Positions 17,903 through 27,706 of a stretch of DNA of 64,000 bases are shown here, one piece after another. Positions within the stretch are counted from its first letter, which is position 1, and every line of letters starts with the position of its first letter. A program made the position numbers and the translations under genes. The notes below the pieces were generated by a model. The model was given only the letters and a program-made list of their open reading frames with translations, was not told the origin of the DNA and made no database searches. The stretch comes from Streptomyces gilvus (GTDB lineage: Bacteria; Actinomycetota; Actinomycetes; Streptomycetales; Streptomycetaceae), in contig NZ_JAKWBE010000001.1 in the NCBI RefSeq assembly GCF_022513565.1, positions 310,001 to 374,000 on the forward strand, read 5' to 3'.

Positions 17903-19135
17903 TCAGATCACTCCGTTCGACTTCAGCAGGCGCAGTTCCTCGTCGCCGAGGCCGAGCTCGCCGACGTAGACCTCTTCGTTGTGCTCGCCGAGCAACGGTG
18001 AACTGGTCACCTCGACGGGGGAGTCGGACAGCTTCAGCGGGCTGCCCACGGTGGTGAACTCGCCGCGCTCGGGGTGCGGGACGGTGACCACCATCTCGTT
18101 GGCGACCAGCGAGTCGTCCTCGATGATCTCCTTCGTGGACAGGATCGGCCCGCACGGGATGTTGTGGGCGTTGAGCCGCTCCAGCACCTCCCACTTGGGC
18201 AGCGTCGAGGACCACTCCTCGATCAGCTGGAACATCTTGTTGAGCTTGGGCAGACGGGCCTCCGGCGTCGACCACTCGGGGTCGTCCGCCAGTTCCGGCC
18301 GGCCGATGAGTTCGCTGATGGGCTGCCAGCCGACGGGCTGCACGATGACGTACACGTAGTCGTTCGGGCCGCCCGGCGCGCACTTGACCGCCCAGCCGGG
18401 CTGACCGCCGCCGGACGCGTTTCCCGAGCGGGGAACTTCGGTGCCGAAGTCGTCGTTGGGATATTCAGCGAGGGGGCCGTGGGCCAGGCGCTGCTGATCG
18501 CGCAGCTTCACCCGGCAGAGGTTGAGCACAGCGTGCTGCATGGCCACGTTCACCCGCTGACCGCGCCCGGTGTGCTCGCGCTGGAACAGCGCCGCGAGTA
18601 TCCCCGCCACGGCGTGGACGCCCGTGCCCGAGTCCCCGATCTGGGCCCCCGTCGCCAGCGGCGGCCCGTCCTCGAAACCGGTGGTCGACATCGACCCGCC
18701 CATGGCCTGCGCGACGACCTCGTACGCCTTGAAGTTGGTGTACGGGCCGTCCCCGAACCCCTTGATGGAGGCATAGACGATCCGCGGATTGATCTCCTGG
18801 ATGCGGTCCCAGGTGAAGCCCATGCGGTCGACCGCGCCCGGTCCGAAGTTCTCGACCACGACGTCCGAGCGCCGGATCAGCTCGGTGAGGATCTCCTTGC
18901 CGCGCTCGGTCTTGGTGTTGAGGGTGATGCTCCGCTTGTTGCAGTTGAGCATCGTGAAGTAGAGGGAGTCGACGTCCGGCAGATCGCGCAGCTGCTTGCG
19001 GGTGATGTCACCGCTCGGCGCCTCCAGCTTGACGACGTCGGCGCCGAGCCAGGCCAGCAGCTGGGTCGCGGAGGGCCCGGACTGGACATGGGTCATGTCG
19101 AGGACGCGGATGCCTTCAAGTGCCTTGGTGGTCAC
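17903..19135 (-). CDS. frc: Formyl-CoA:oxalate CoA-transferase (class III CoA transferase)
   Basis: 410 residues, the usual size for FRC. The catalytic aspartate is Asp168 in [13 protein letters not shown], matching Asp169 of the Oxalobacter enzyme, and the mobile glycine loop appears as SGGGQP (241-246). N-terminal [20 protein letters not shown] and [11 protein letters not shown] bind CoA in this family. It transfers CoA from formyl-CoA to oxalate, giving oxalyl-CoA. It is followed by the acyl-CoA synthetase and preceded by a ThDP enzyme 11 nt away, which fits the frc-oxc pairing of oxalate degraders. Confidence 0.8.
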   Translation of the reverse strand: MTTKALEGIRVLDMTHVQSGPSATQLLAWLGADVVKLEAPSGDITRKQLRDLPDVDSLYFTMLNCNKRSITLNTKTERGKEILTELIRRSDVVVENFGPGAVDRMGFTWDRIQEINPRIVYASIKGFGDGPYTNFKAYEVVAQAMGGSMSTTGFEDGPPLATGAQIGDSGTGVHAVAGILAALFQREHTGRGQRVNVAMQHAVLNLCRVKLRDQQRLAHGPLAEYPNDDFGTEVPRSGNASGGGQPGWAVKCAPGGPNDYVYVIVQPVGWQPISELIGRPELADDPEWSTPEARLPKLNKMFQLIEEWSSTLPKWEVLERLNAHNIPCGPILSTKEIIEDDSLVANEMVVTVPHPERGEFTTVGSPLKLSDSPVEVTSSPLLGEHNEEVYVGELGLGDEELRLLKSNGVI

Positions 19136-19146
19136 GGGCGTTCACC

Positions 19147-20829
19147 TCACTTGTACATCGTCTGGTTCATGGTTCCGGGGGCGTACGCGTCCGGGTCGAC
19201 CCAGACGTTGATCAGCGACGGCTTGCCCGACTCGCGGGCGCGACGCAGGGCGGGGCCGATGTCGGCGGGGTCGCGGACCTCCTCGCCGTGACCGCCCAGC
19301 ATCTGGGCGAACTTGTCGTAGTGGACGTCGCCGAGGGTGTTGCCGACGCGCTCGCGCTCCAGGCCGTACTTCTGGGCCTGGCCGTAACGGATCTGGTTCA
19401 TCGAGGAGTTGTTGCCGACGATGCCGACGAAGGGGAGGTCGTAGCGGACGAGGGTCTCGAAGTCCCAGCCGGTGAGGGAGAAGGCGCCGTCGCCGAAGAG
19501 GGCCACCACTTCCTTGTCGGGCCGCGCCTGCTTGGCCGCGAGCACGAAGGGCACACCGACGCCGAGGGTGCCCAGCGGACCCGGATCCATCCAGTGGCCG
19601 GGCGACTTGGGCTGCACGACCTGCCCGGAGAAGGTGACGATGTCACCGCCGTCACCGATGTAGATCGAGTCCTCGGTGAGGAAGTCGTTGATCTCGCTGA
19701 CCAGGCGGTACGGATGGATCGGCGAGGCGTCCGACCTGAGGCTCGGCAGCCGCTTCTCGAGGGCGGTCTGCTCGGCGGCGCGCAGCTCGTCGAGCCATTC
19801 CTTGCGCTTGGCCGCGCCCCCGTTGATCCGTCCGGAGGCGGCCTCGGTCACCGACTTCAGCACCAGGCCCGCGTCGCCGACGATCCCGAGGTCGATGTCG
19901 CGGTTCTTGCCGACCGTGCGGTAGTCGAGGTCGATCTGCACGACGGTCGCGTCCGGCGAGAGCCGCTTGCCGTAGCCCATGCGGAAGTCGAAGGGCGTAC
20001 CGACGATCACGATGACGTCGGCGCCCGAGAAGGCGTACCGGCGCGAGAGCTGGAAGTGGTGCGGGTCGCCCGGCGGGAGGGTGCCGCGGCCCGCGCCGTT
20101 CATGTACGCCGGGATGTTGAGGGTCCGTACCAGCTCGATCGCGGCCTCGGTGCCACGGGTCGTCCACACCTGGCTGCCCAGCAGGATGGCCGGCTTCTCG
20201 GCGTGCACCAGCAGGTCCGCGAGCTTATCGATCGCCTCGGGATCACCGGCCGAGCGGGTCGAGGCCCGGTAGGCGCCGGCCCTGGGCACCCGCGCCTTGC
20301 TCACCTGCACCTTGGCGTCGAGGACGTCGCGCGGGATCTCCAGGAAGGAGGGGCCGGGCGCGCCGTGGTAGCACTCGCGGAACGCCATCGACACCATGTC
20401 CGCCGCGCGGGCCGTGTCCGGCACCGCCGCCGCGAACTTGGTGATCGGCGTCATCATGTCGACGTGCGGCAGGTCCTGCAGTGACCCCATCTTGTGCTGG
20501 GTCAGGGCCCCCTGACCGCCGATCAGCAGCATGGGGGACTCCGCGCGGAAGGCGTTGGCGACACCGGTGACGGCGTCGGTCGTGCCCGGACCGGCGGTGA
20601 CGACGGCGCAGCCGGGCCTGCCGGTGATGCGGGCGTAGCCGTCGGCGGCGTGGGCGGCGACCTGCTCGTGACGGACGTCGACGACCTCGATGCCCTCGTC
20701 GACGCAGCCGTCGTAGATGTCGATGATGTGGCCGCCGCACAACGTGTAGATGCGGTCGACCCCTTCGGCCTTGAGCGCCTTGGCGACGAGGTGACCGCCG
20801 GAAATCACGTCCTGGGTGTCGTCGGGCAT
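19147..20829 (-). CDS. ThDP-dependent decarboxylase, probable oxalyl-CoA decarboxylase
   Basis: 560 residues from the ATG at 20829; an upstream ATG at 20922 would run the coding region through the palindrome at 20881-20904. Three-domain acetolactate-synthase-like ThDP enzyme: catalytic Glu55 in [18 protein letters not shown], central domain [14 protein letters not shown], and ThDP-binding [10 protein letters not shown] to VGNNSSMNQ. Pairing with formyl-CoA transferase suggests decarboxylation of oxalyl-CoA to formyl-CoA. The sequence is closer to the general acetolactate-synthase/2-hydroxyacyl-CoA-lyase group than to the textbook Oxalobacter enzyme as I remember it, so a related lyase activity is a real alternative. 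Confidence 0.65.
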   Translation of the reverse strand: MPDDTQDVISGGHLVAKALKAEGVDRIYTLCGGHIIDIYDGCVDEGIEVVDVRHEQVAAHAADGYARITGRPGCAVVTAGPGTTDAVTGVANAFRAESPMLLIGGQGALTQHKMGSLQDLPHVDMMTPITKFAAAVPDTARAADMVSMAFRECYHGAPGPSFLEIPRDVLDAKVQVSKARVPRAGAYRASTRSAGDPEAIDKLADLLVHAEKPAILLGSQVWTTRGTEAAIELVRTLNIPAYMNGAGRGTLPPGDPHHFQLSRRYAFSGADVIVIVGTPFDFRMGYGKRLSPDATVVQIDLDYRTVGKNRDIDLGIVGDAGLVLKSVTEAASGRINGGAAKRKEWLDELRAAEQTALEKRLPSLRSDASPIHPYRLVSEINDFLTEDSIYIGDGGDIVTFSGQVVQPKSPGHWMDPGPLGTLGVGVPFVLAAKQARPDKEVVALFGDGAFSLTGWDFETLVRYDLPFVGIVGNNSSMNQIRYGQAQKYGLERERVGNTLGDVHYDKFAQMLGGHGEEVRDPADIGPALRRARESGKPSLINVWVDPDAYAPGTMNQTMYK

Positions 20830-20880
20830 GGCGAAGTCCTGTCCCTTCGTAGGGGGTTGGAACGCTCTCGCGGTACATTG

Positions 20881-20904
20881 CATACAGTCGACGAATACTG
20901 TATG
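20881..20904. promoter_or_regulatory. Inverted-repeat operator candidate in the divergent oxalate promoter
   Basis: CATACAGT (20881-20888) and ACTGTATG (20897-20904) form perfect 8-bp arms around CGACGAAT. It is AT-rich in a very GC-rich context and lies midway between two divergent starts (20829 leftward, 20974 rightward). The arms resemble GntR/FadR-type half-sites, but no regulator gene is adjacent. Confidence 0.55.
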
Positions 20905-20973
20905 AACCTTGTTATCCCGCATCCGGTGGGTGGTGTCCAGGGGGCGTGCGGCACTTTTGAGTCAGGAGCCGGA

Positions 20974-22104
20974 ATGGACCTGTTCGAGCACCAGGCAAGG
21001 GAACTCTTCGAAGAACACGGCATCGTGGTGCCGAGGGCCGAGGTCACCGACTCGCCCAAAGAGGCCCGCGAGATCGCCCGCGGACTCGGTGGCCGGGTGG
21101 TGGTCAAAGCCCAGGTGAAGACCGGTGGGCGCGGCAAGGCGGGCGGGGTGAAGTTCGCCGCGGACCCGGCCGCGGCCGAGCTGACCACGCGTCAGATCCT
21201 CGGCACGGACATCAAGGGCCACACCGTCACCACGGTGATGCTGGCCCAACCCGTGGACATCGAGAGCGAGTTCTACGTCTCGTACGTCCTCGACCGCGCC
21301 GCCGGCACCTTCCTCGCCATCGCGTCCACCGAGGGCGGCATGGAGATCGAGGAGGTCGCGGCCAGTCGCCCGGAGGCCGTCGCCCGCATCCCCGTCGACC
21401 CGGCCGAGGGCGTCACCTCGGCCAAGGCGAGCGAGATCGCCGAGGCGGCGGGGCTGCCGCCGCAGACGGTCGACGTCCTGGTGCGGCTGTGGGAGGTGCT
21501 CGTCCGCGAGGACGCGCTGCTCGTCGAGGTGAACCCGCTCGTGCGCACCACGCGGGGACAGATCCTCGCCCTCGACGGCAAGGTCACCCTCGACGACAAC
21601 GCCCGCTTCCGGCAGACCCGTTGGGGGGCCTCAGACGTGGAGCACGGTGACGCGCTGGAGGCGGCGGCGGCCGCGAAGGGCCTCAACTATGTCAAGCTCG
21701 ACGGCGAGGTCGGCATCATCGGCAACGGCGCGGGACTGGTCATGTCGACCCTTGACGTGGTCGCCGGGTGCGGTGCCCGGCCCGCCAACTTCCTCGACAT
21801 CGGCGGCGGGGCGTCCGCCGCGATCATGGCCGACGGTCTGTCCGTGATCCTCTCCGACCCGGACGTGAAGTCGGTCTTCGTCAACGTCTTCGGCGGCATC
21901 ACCGCCTGCGACGCCGTGGCGGACGGGATCGTACAGGCCCTGGACAGCGTGCGGTTGACCAAGCCGCTGGTCGTGCGGCTCGACGGCAACAACGCGACCC
22001 GGGGCCGAGCCGTCCTCGACGAACGCGCGCATCCTCTGGTGCAGCAGGCAACCACCATGGACGGCGCCGCGCGTCGTGCCGCCCGACTCGCCACCGCCGG
22101 CTGA
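20974..22104 (+). CDS. sucC: Succinyl-CoA ligase beta-subunit-like protein (SucC paralogue)
   Basis: 376 residues from the ATG at 20974, which has AGGAG 6 nt upstream. It starts with the ATP-grasp signature [17 protein letters not shown] and continues [20 protein letters not shown] (nucleotide binding), LVEVNPLV and [13 protein letters not shown], ending with [13 protein letters not shown]. It forms a complex with the SucD-like product encoded next. A divergent oxalate/CoA operon as partner suggests an accessory ligase for another acid, such as a dicarboxylate-CoA, rather than the citric-acid-cycle copy. Start-to-start distance to the ThDP gene is about 145 nt with a shared palindrome. Confidence 0.85.
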   Translation: MDLFEHQARELFEEHGIVVPRAEVTDSPKEAREIARGLGGRVVVKAQVKTGGRGKAGGVKFAADPAAAELTTRQILGTDIKGHTVTTVMLAQPVDIESEFYVSYVLDRAAGTFLAIASTEGGMEIEEVAASRPEAVARIPVDPAEGVTSAKASEIAEAAGLPPQTVDVLVRLWEVLVREDALLVEVNPLVRTTRGQILALDGKVTLDDNARFRQTRWGASDVEHGDALEAAAAAKGLNYVKLDGEVGIIGNGAGLVMSTLDVVAGCGARPANFLDIGGGASAAIMADGLSVILSDPDVKSVFVNVFGGITACDAVADGIVQALDSVRLTKPLVVRLDGNNATRGRAVLDERAHPLVQQATTMDGAARRAARLATAG

Positions 22105-22115
22105 AGGAGCCCGAC

Positions 22116-23015
22116 ATGGCCATCTACCTCACCAAGGAGAGCAAGGTCCTCGTCCAGGGCATGACCGGCGGCGAGGGCATGAAGCACACCCGGCGCATGC
22201 TCGCCGCCGGCACGAACGTCGTCGGCGGCGTCAACCCCCGCAAGGCGGGCCGCACCGTCGACTTCGACGAGCGGGCCGTCCCCGTCTTCGGTTCCGTCGC
22301 CGAGGGCATTCGTGCCACCGGGGCCGACGTCACCGTAGTGTTCGTGCCACCGGCCTTCGCCAAAGCGGCCGTCGTCGAGGCCGCCGACGCCGGCATCGGC
22401 CTCGCGGTCGTCATCACCGAGGGCATCCCGGTCCACGACTCCGTCACCTTCACCGCGTACGCCAAGTCGAAGGGCACGCGGATCATCGGCCCCAACTGCC
22501 CCGGCCTGATCACGCCGGGCCAGTCCAACGCGGGCATCATCCCGTCCGACATCACCAAGCCCGGCCGCATCGGCCTGGTCTCCAAGTCCGGCACGCTGAC
22601 CTACCAACTCATGTACGAACTCCGCGACATCGGCTTCTCGACCTGCGTCGGTATCGGCGGCGACCCGGTGGTGGGCACGACACACATCGACTGCCTCGCC
22701 GCCTTCCAGAACGACCCCGACACCGAACTCATCGTGCTCATCGGCGAGATCGGCGGCGACGCGGAGGAACGCGCGGCCGCCTACATCCGTGAGCACGTCA
22801 CCAAGCCCGTCGTCGGCTACATCGCCGGCTTCACCGCCCCCGAGGGCCGGACGATGGGACACGCGGGCGCCATCGTGTCCGGCTCCTCCGGCACCGCGCA
22901 GGCGAAGCAGGAGGCGCTGGAGGCGGTCGGGGTCAGTGTGGGAAGCACACCGACCGAAACGGCGAAACTCGTCCTCGCCCGACTCGAAGACCGGCCCCCG
23001 GTCACTCATGGTTGA
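22116..23015 (+). CDS. sucD: Succinyl-CoA ligase alpha-subunit-like protein (SucD paralogue)
   Basis: 299 residues. The ATG at 22116 has AAGGAG overlapping the stop codon of the sucC-like gene. Standard SucD landmarks: [20 protein letters not shown] (CoA binding), [51 protein letters not shown], and the phosphohistidine about His249 in [17 protein letters not shown]. Works with the adjacent beta subunit in an NTP-dependent acyl-CoA ligase. Substrate not determined by sequence. Confidence 0.85.
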   Translation: MAIYLTKESKVLVQGMTGGEGMKHTRRMLAAGTNVVGGVNPRKAGRTVDFDERAVPVFGSVAEGIRATGADVTVVFVPPAFAKAAVVEAADAGIGLAVVITEGIPVHDSVTFTAYAKSKGTRIIGPNCPGLITPGQSNAGIIPSDITKPGRIGLVSKSGTLTYQLMYELRDIGFSTCVGIGGDPVVGTTHIDCLAAFQNDPDTELIVLIGEIGGDAEERAAAYIREHVTKPVVGYIAGFTAPEGRTMGHAGAIVSGSSGTAQAKQEALEAVGVSVGSTPTETAKLVLARLEDRPPVTHG

Positions 23016-23068
23016 GCTGAGCCACGCATCTCCCGCCCCCGACTGTGCACCGAGAGCGGAGCAACCCG

Positions 23069-24610
23069 ATGGCAACCACCCTCACCCTCAAATCAGGCAC
23101 GTCCTGGACCAACGCCTGGCAACGCTGCCTGGCCGTGGCCCCCGAGGCCTTCCGGGACGACCGCGTCCTCAACCTCTGGAACGCCGGCTGGCAGGCCGAC
23201 GGCCGGGCGCTGCCCGCCACCAGCCCCGTCGACGGCAGCCCCATCGCCGGCCCGCCCCGCCTGGATGGCGACACCGCCCACCGAGCCGTGCGCGCCGCGC
23301 TCGACGAACACCGGGCCTGGCGGCACGTCCCCCTCGACGAACGCCGCGCCCGCGTCGCGGCCACCCTCGACGCCCTCACCGAACACCGCGAACTGCTCAC
23401 CCTGCTGCTCGTCTGGGAGATCGGCAAACCCTGGCGGCTCGCCCAGGCCGACGTCGACCGCGCGATCGACGGCGTGCGCTGGTACGTCGACGGCATCGAG
23501 CCCATGCTGGCCGGCCGGGCCCCGCTGGACGGCCCGGTGTCCAACATCGCGAGCTGGAACTATCCGATGAGCGTGCTCGTTCACGCCATGCTGGTCCAGG
23601 CACTGGCGGGCAACGCGGTGATCGCCAAGACCCCGACCGACGGCGGCCTCGCCTGTCTCACCCTGGCCTGCGCGCTCGCCGCCCGCGAGGGGATTCCCGC
23701 CACCCTCGTCAGCGGCAGCGGAGGCGAACTGTCCCAGGCGCTCGTACGGGCGCCCGAGATCGGCTGCGTCTCCTTCGTCGGCGGCCGCGACACCGGTGCG
23801 GCCGTCGCCACGGCCGTAGCCGACCTCGGCAAGCGGCACGTACTCGAACAGGAAGGACTCAACACCTGGGGCATCTGGAACCACTCGGACTGGGACGCGC
23901 TCGCGGCCGTGATCCCGAAGCTCTTCGACTACGGCAAGCAGCGCTGCACGGCCTACCCGCGCTTCGTCGTCCAGCGGCAGCTGTTCGACGACTTCCTGGC
24001 GGCGTACCTGCCCGCGGTCCGCACGCTCAGGGTCGGCCACCCGCTCGCCGTCGAGCGGCCCGAGGACCCCTTCCCGGAGCTGGACTTCGGCCCGCTCGTC
24101 AACGCCGCCAAGGCCAAGGAACTGCGTGACCAGGTCGCCGAGGCCATCGACCGCGGCGCCGTGCCGCTGCACCGCGGCAACGAGGCCGACGCCCGCTTCC
24201 TGCCCGGCCAGGACACCTCGGCGTACGTCCAGCCGGTCACCCTCCTGAACCCGCCACCCTCGTCCCCCCTGCACCACGCGGAACCGTTCGGCCCGGTCGA
24301 CACCATCGTCCTGGTCGACACGGAGGCGGAGCTGCTGGCCGCGATGAACGCCTCTAACGGAGCGCTGGTGGCCACTCTCTCCACCGACGACCGGGCCACG
24401 TTCGACCGGCTGGCACCGCAGATCCGCGCGTTCAAGGTCGGCCACGGAAAACCCCGCTCACGAGGTGACCGGGACGAGCTCTTCGGCGGCTTCGGGGCGT
24501 CCTGGCGCGGGGCGTTCGTCGGCGGTGAGCTCCTGGTGCGGGCCGTGACGCAGGGGCCGGCGGGGGAGCGGCTGCCCGGGAACTTCCCGGACTACCACCT
24601 CATGCCGTGA
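23069..24610 (+). CDS. Aldehyde dehydrogenase family protein
   Basis: 513 residues from the ATG at 23069 (GGAG 8 nt upstream). NAD(P)-dependent aldehyde dehydrogenase fold: SNIASWNYPMSVLVHAMLVQ, IAKTPTDGG, SFVGGRDTG, a general-base candidate Glu260 in EQEGLNTWG, and catalytic Cys293 in KQRCTAYPRFVVQ. The motif after Glu is EQEG rather than the common ELGG, and Cys is preceded by QR as in the phenylacetaldehyde/succinate-semialdehyde groups, so specificity may be unusual. It is the last gene of the sucCD-like operon and could oxidise glyoxylate- or glycolaldehyde-like compounds (inference). Confidence 0.8.
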   Translation: MATTLTLKSGTSWTNAWQRCLAVAPEAFRDDRVLNLWNAGWQADGRALPATSPVDGSPIAGPPRLDGDTAHRAVRAALDEHRAWRHVPLDERRARVAATLDALTEHRELLTLLLVWEIGKPWRLAQADVDRAIDGVRWYVDGIEPMLAGRAPLDGPVSNIASWNYPMSVLVHAMLVQALAGNAVIAKTPTDGGLACLTLACALAAREGIPATLVSGSGGELSQALVRAPEIGCVSFVGGRDTGAAVATAVADLGKRHVLEQEGLNTWGIWNHSDWDALAAVIPKLFDYGKQRCTAYPRFVVQRQLFDDFLAAYLPAVRTLRVGHPLAVERPEDPFPELDFGPLVNAAKAKELRDQVAEAIDRGAVPLHRGNEADARFLPGQDTSAYVQPVTLLNPPPSSPLHHAEPFGPVDTIVLVDTEAELLAAMNASNGALVATLSTDDRATFDRLAPQIRAFKVGHGKPRSRGDRDELFGGFGASWRGAFVGGELLVRAVTQGPAGERLPGNFPDYHLMP

Positions 24611-24748
24611 CCGGCGATCACCCGGCGATCACCGTCGCCCACAGGACCCGCCCACGGGACGGATATGCAGGTGAAGGCCACTCCGAAACCTTGGTATTGT
24701 TGTGCCTGTCGCCCCGGGGAACACCTCCGGCCAAGCGGCAGACACCTT

Positions 24749-24833
24749 GTCCGGGTGGCGGAATGGCAGACGCGCTAGCTTGAGGTGCTAGTGCCCTTTA
24801 TCGGGCGTGGGGGTTCAAGTCCCCCCTCGGACA
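24749..24833 (+). tRNA. tRNA-Leu (anticodon GAG)
   Basis: A class II tRNA with a long variable arm can be folded by eye: acceptor GTCCGGG pairs with CTCGGAC (one G-T), the anticodon stem CTAGC/GCTAG encloses TTGAGGT, giving anticodon GAG, and the T arm is GGGGG-TTCAAGT-CCCCC. It reads CUC leucine codons. CCA is not encoded. It is not the UUA-reading bldA tRNA. Confidence 0.93.
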
Positions 24834-24847
24834 CTCACTGCATCTCC

Positions 24848-24883
24848 CTCGTGCGGGTCGAGCCCAGTCTCGGCCCGCACGAG
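24848..24883. terminator. Bidirectional hairpin after tRNA-Leu
   Basis: CTCGTGCGGG (24848-24857) pairs with CCCGCACGAG (24874-24883), and an inner CGAG/CTCG extends the fold. It lies 14 nt after the tRNA and 19 nt beyond the stop of the convergent CBS gene. Confidence 0.75.
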
Positions 24884-24902
24884 CTGTTTCACGGCCCGCC
24901 GG

Positions 24903-25952
24903 TCAGCTGCGGACGTGAGCGTCGGCGGACTCCGCGGGCGCCGGCTGCCGCAGGAAGCGGGACAGCAGGTCGTCCAGGGTGACCATGCCGGTCAGGTGGC
25001 CCTTCTCGTCGCGGACCGCCGCCAGGGAGGCACGACGGTCGCGCAGGACGTCGATCGCCTCGGCGACCGTGGTGTCCACGATCAGCTCGGGCACCGGACG
25101 GGCCAGGTGACGGGCGTCCGCGGCACGGCCCTGCGCGCGGGCCACCAGGGCGTCGCGGGCGTGGACCGAGCCGAGGACGGTGTCGCCGTCGAGGACCAGC
25201 AGCCGGGTGCGGTCGCTGTCGGCCGCCACCCGGAGCACCTCCTCGACATCGGCCGTGCCCTCCACCGAGGTGATCCGCTCGGCAGGGACCTGGAGGTCAC
25301 CGACCGGCGTCTCGGACTCGGTCAGCGAGCGCCTGATCAGCCCGGAGTCCTCCCTGCTGATCAGACCCAGCCGCTCGGACTCCACGACGAGATGGGTGAG
25401 CTGCTCCCGGTCGTGGACCGAGGCCAGTTCCTCGCGCGGAGTGACCCGGCACAGCCGCACCAGCGCGTTGCTGACCGTGTTGAGCAGCACGATCAGCGGA
25501 CGTACGGCCTTGACCACCGCCCGGAAGGGCGGCGACAGGAGCATCGCGGAGTCCTCCGGGTGGGCGATGGCCCAGGACTTGGGCGCCATCTCGCCGACCA
25601 CCATGTGCAGGAACACCACGGCGATCATGGCGACGGCGAACGCGATGCCGTAGCTGACCGCGGTGGGCAGCCCCAGGCCCTGGAGCAGCGGGTCGAGCGC
25701 GTGCGAGATCGCGGGCTTGGAGACGGAGCCCAGGCCCAGGGTGCAGACGGTGATGCCGAGCTGGGCGCCCGCCAGCATCAGGGACAGCTCCCGCATGCCG
25801 GACAGGGCCGCCTGCGCGCCGCGCTGCCCCTCGGCCGCCGCCCGCTCCATGCGGTGCCGCTTGGCGGCGACCAACGCGAACTCGGCGGCGACGAAGAACC
25901 CGCTGCCGATCAGCAGCAGGACCGTGACGAGGAGTGCCATCGGGAAACTCAT
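24903..25952 (-). CDS. CNNM/CBS-domain membrane protein (hemolysin C-like)
   Basis: 349 residues. The N-terminal CNNM transmembrane domain begins MSFPMALLVTVLLLIGSG, followed by FFVAAEFALVAAKRHRME, with more spans around GIAFAVAMIAVVFLHMVVGE, then a CBS pair (TPVGDLQVPAERITSVEG; TTVAEAIDVLRDRRASLAAV). Members are linked to Mg/Co efflux. It lacks a C-terminal CorC/HlyC domain, so it is shorter than its partner. Its ATG overlaps the stop of the upstream paralogue by 4 nt, so the two are probably made together and may form a heteromeric complex. Confidence 0.85.
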   Translation of the reverse strand: MSFPMALLVTVLLLIGSGFFVAAEFALVAAKRHRMERAAAEGQRGAQAALSGMRELSLMLAGAQLGITVCTLGLGSVSKPAISHALDPLLQGLGLPTAVSYGIAFAVAMIAVVFLHMVVGEMAPKSWAIAHPEDSAMLLSPPFRAVVKAVRPLIVLLNTVSNALVRLCRVTPREELASVHDREQLTHLVVESERLGLISREDSGLIRRSLTESETPVGDLQVPAERITSVEGTADVEEVLRVAADSDRTRLLVLDGDTVLGSVHARDALVARAQGRAADARHLARPVPELIVDTTVAEAIDVLRDRRASLAAVRDEKGHLTGMVTLDDLLSRFLRQPAPAESADAHVRS

Positions 25953-27349
25953 GCCTGCCCCTCCTCATGTCCGCCCACGACATCCGCCTGAGCCTGTCGC
26001 TCCGTACGGACACGTTCCAGACGCACCCGTTCCGGCACATGTCTGTCCAGGCTCCGTACCTCCAGCACGGCCCGTCCGCCGGCGGGCAGCTCGACGGTGA
26101 GACGGTCGCCGATCGCCGGGAAGCGGCCCAGCCGGTCCACGATCAGCCCGGCCACGGTGTCGAAGTCGGCCTCCTCGGGCAGCTCGACGCCGGTCGCCTC
26201 GGCCACCTCGTCGAGCCGCCGTCCCGCGTCGACCAGCCAGCCCTCGCCGTCCGCGACCGCGAGCGCGGTGACCGTGTCGGACTCGTCCGCGATGTCGCCG
26301 ACCAGTTCCTCGGCGATGTCCTCGTAGGTGACGATGCCCGCCACCCCGCCGTGCTCGTCCAGGACGACGGCGAACTCGTCGTCCGCCCGGCGCATCTGCT
26401 CCACGGCCTCCGGCAGCGGGAGGGTGTCGGGCAGCAGCAGCGGGCGCCGGGCGAGCGCGCCCGCTGTGGTCGTGCCCATGGTGGTCGCGCCCGCTGTCGT
26501 ACCGGACTGCCGGTCGACGGGCAGCCGCATCAGTTCGCGCACGCCGAGGACACCGACGATGTCGTCCGGGTGATCTCCCAGCACGGGATAGTTGGAGTGG
26601 CCGTGCCGGGCGATCAGACCGACCGCCTCGGCGGCGCTCGCGTCCCCGCGGACGAAGACGGCGTCCGCGCGCGGCACCATCACCTCGTCCAGGGTGCGCT
26701 CGGAGAACTCCAGGGCGTGGTCCAGCAGCGCGGCGGTGTCCCCGGGCAGTTGCCCCTGCTCGTGCGACTCGCCGATCAGATGGCCGAGTTCCTCCAGGGT
26801 GGCGCCGTGGTGCAGCTCCTCGACCGGTTCGATGTTGGCCTTGCGCAGCAGCCGGTTGGCCGCCTGGTCGAAGACGCGCACCAGGGGACCCACGACCTTC
26901 AGGTACGCCAGCGTCGAGGAGGCCAGCGCCTTCGCCAGCCGCTCGGGCACGGCGATCGCGAGGTTCTTCGGAGCGAGCTCGCCGAGCACCATCTGCACGA
27001 CCGTGGCACCCACGAAGGCGAGCACCACGGCGATGCCGGTGACCGCCGCGTCCGGTACGCCGACGCCGGACAGGGCGGGCCTGATCAGCGCGGACACGGA
27101 GGGCTCGGCGATGAAACCGACGATCAGCCCGGTCACGGTGATGCCCAGCTGGGCACCGGAGAGCATGAACGACAGCCGCTCCAGCACCTTCAGCGCCCGG
27201 GCGGCAGCGCGGTCACCGGCCTCCGCCTCACGGGCGAGGGCGAGGCGGTCGGCGGAGACGTAGGCGAACTCCTGGGCGACGAAGTAGCCGGTCCCGGCGG
27301 TCAGCACGAACACGCCCAGCAGGCCCAGGACGGCGTTCGCGGCACTCAT
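25949..27349 (-). CDS. CNNM/CBS/CorC-domain membrane protein (hemolysin C-like)
   Basis: 466 residues: CNNM membrane domain (VFVLTAGTGYFVAQEFAYVS; VLAFVGATVVQMVLGELAPK), two CBS motifs (RTLDEVMVPRADAVFVRGD; LPLPEAVEQMRRADDEFAVV) and a CorC/HlyC C-terminal domain (VVLDEHGGVAGIVTYEDI, EGWLVDAGRRLDEV). The insertion TAGATTMGTTTAGALA between the CBS repeats is a Thr/Ala linker. First gene of a two-gene leftward unit; the 350 nt upstream should hold its promoter. Confidence 0.85.
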   Translation of the reverse strand: MSAANAVLGLLGVFVLTAGTGYFVAQEFAYVSADRLALAREAEAGDRAAARALKVLERLSFMLSGAQLGITVTGLIVGFIAEPSVSALIRPALSGVGVPDAAVTGIAVVLAFVGATVVQMVLGELAPKNLAIAVPERLAKALASSTLAYLKVVGPLVRVFDQAANRLLRKANIEPVEELHHGATLEELGHLIGESHEQGQLPGDTAALLDHALEFSERTLDEVMVPRADAVFVRGDASAAEAVGLIARHGHSNYPVLGDHPDDIVGVLGVRELMRLPVDRQSGTTAGATTMGTTTAGALARRPLLLPDTLPLPEAVEQMRRADDEFAVVLDEHGGVAGIVTYEDIAEELVGDIADESDTVTALAVADGEGWLVDAGRRLDEVAEATGVELPEEADFDTVAGLIVDRLGRFPAIGDRLTVELPAGGRAVLEVRSLDRHVPERVRLERVRTERQAQADVVGGHEEGQA

Positions 27350-27706
27350 CGAACACCACCCCGCCGTGTGCCGCGATCAGGCTCGGTGTGGCGGGGTGGT
27401 CCGGGACTGTGCCCCGGGGAGTCCGTCGGTCTGGCGGACAAGGGATGGCTCCTCGAAGATCGGTCGGTGTCAGGACAACGCGCGTGACCCGACTGGAGTT
27501 CCCGGCAAGCGATCCGGTACCGCGCGTCCCGCGTGTCACGACGGAGCGTCCTGTCCGTTGTCGGTTCCACGGCCGAGCGGGAGATCCGCCGGACGGGCGG
27601 TGTGCTCGATGCGCACGGACACCAAGGCGGCAGCGAGGAGGGCGGCTGCGAACCGGCGGGGCCCGGCGCGGTGGGATGCCGTCGGCCGGGCCCCTCGATC
27701 AGCCGA
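27350..27706. other. Non-coding gap between the CBS gene pair and the terB-like gene
   Basis: About 350 nt with no reading frame that looks like a real protein on either strand. It must contain the promoter of the leftward CBS pair and the 3' end of the terB-like transcript. I see no clear promoter, tRNA or strong hairpin. Confidence 0.5.

Noticed and set aside
24611..24700. GGCGATCACCCGGCGATCACC short direct repeat after the aldehyde dehydrogenase gene
   Set aside because: Two adjacent 9-nt copies in GC-rich DNA are expected by chance; no structure or gene is attached.
24749..24833. tRNA gene used as a mobile-element attachment site
   Set aside because: No integrase nearby and no repeated copy of the tRNA 3' end seen in the window.
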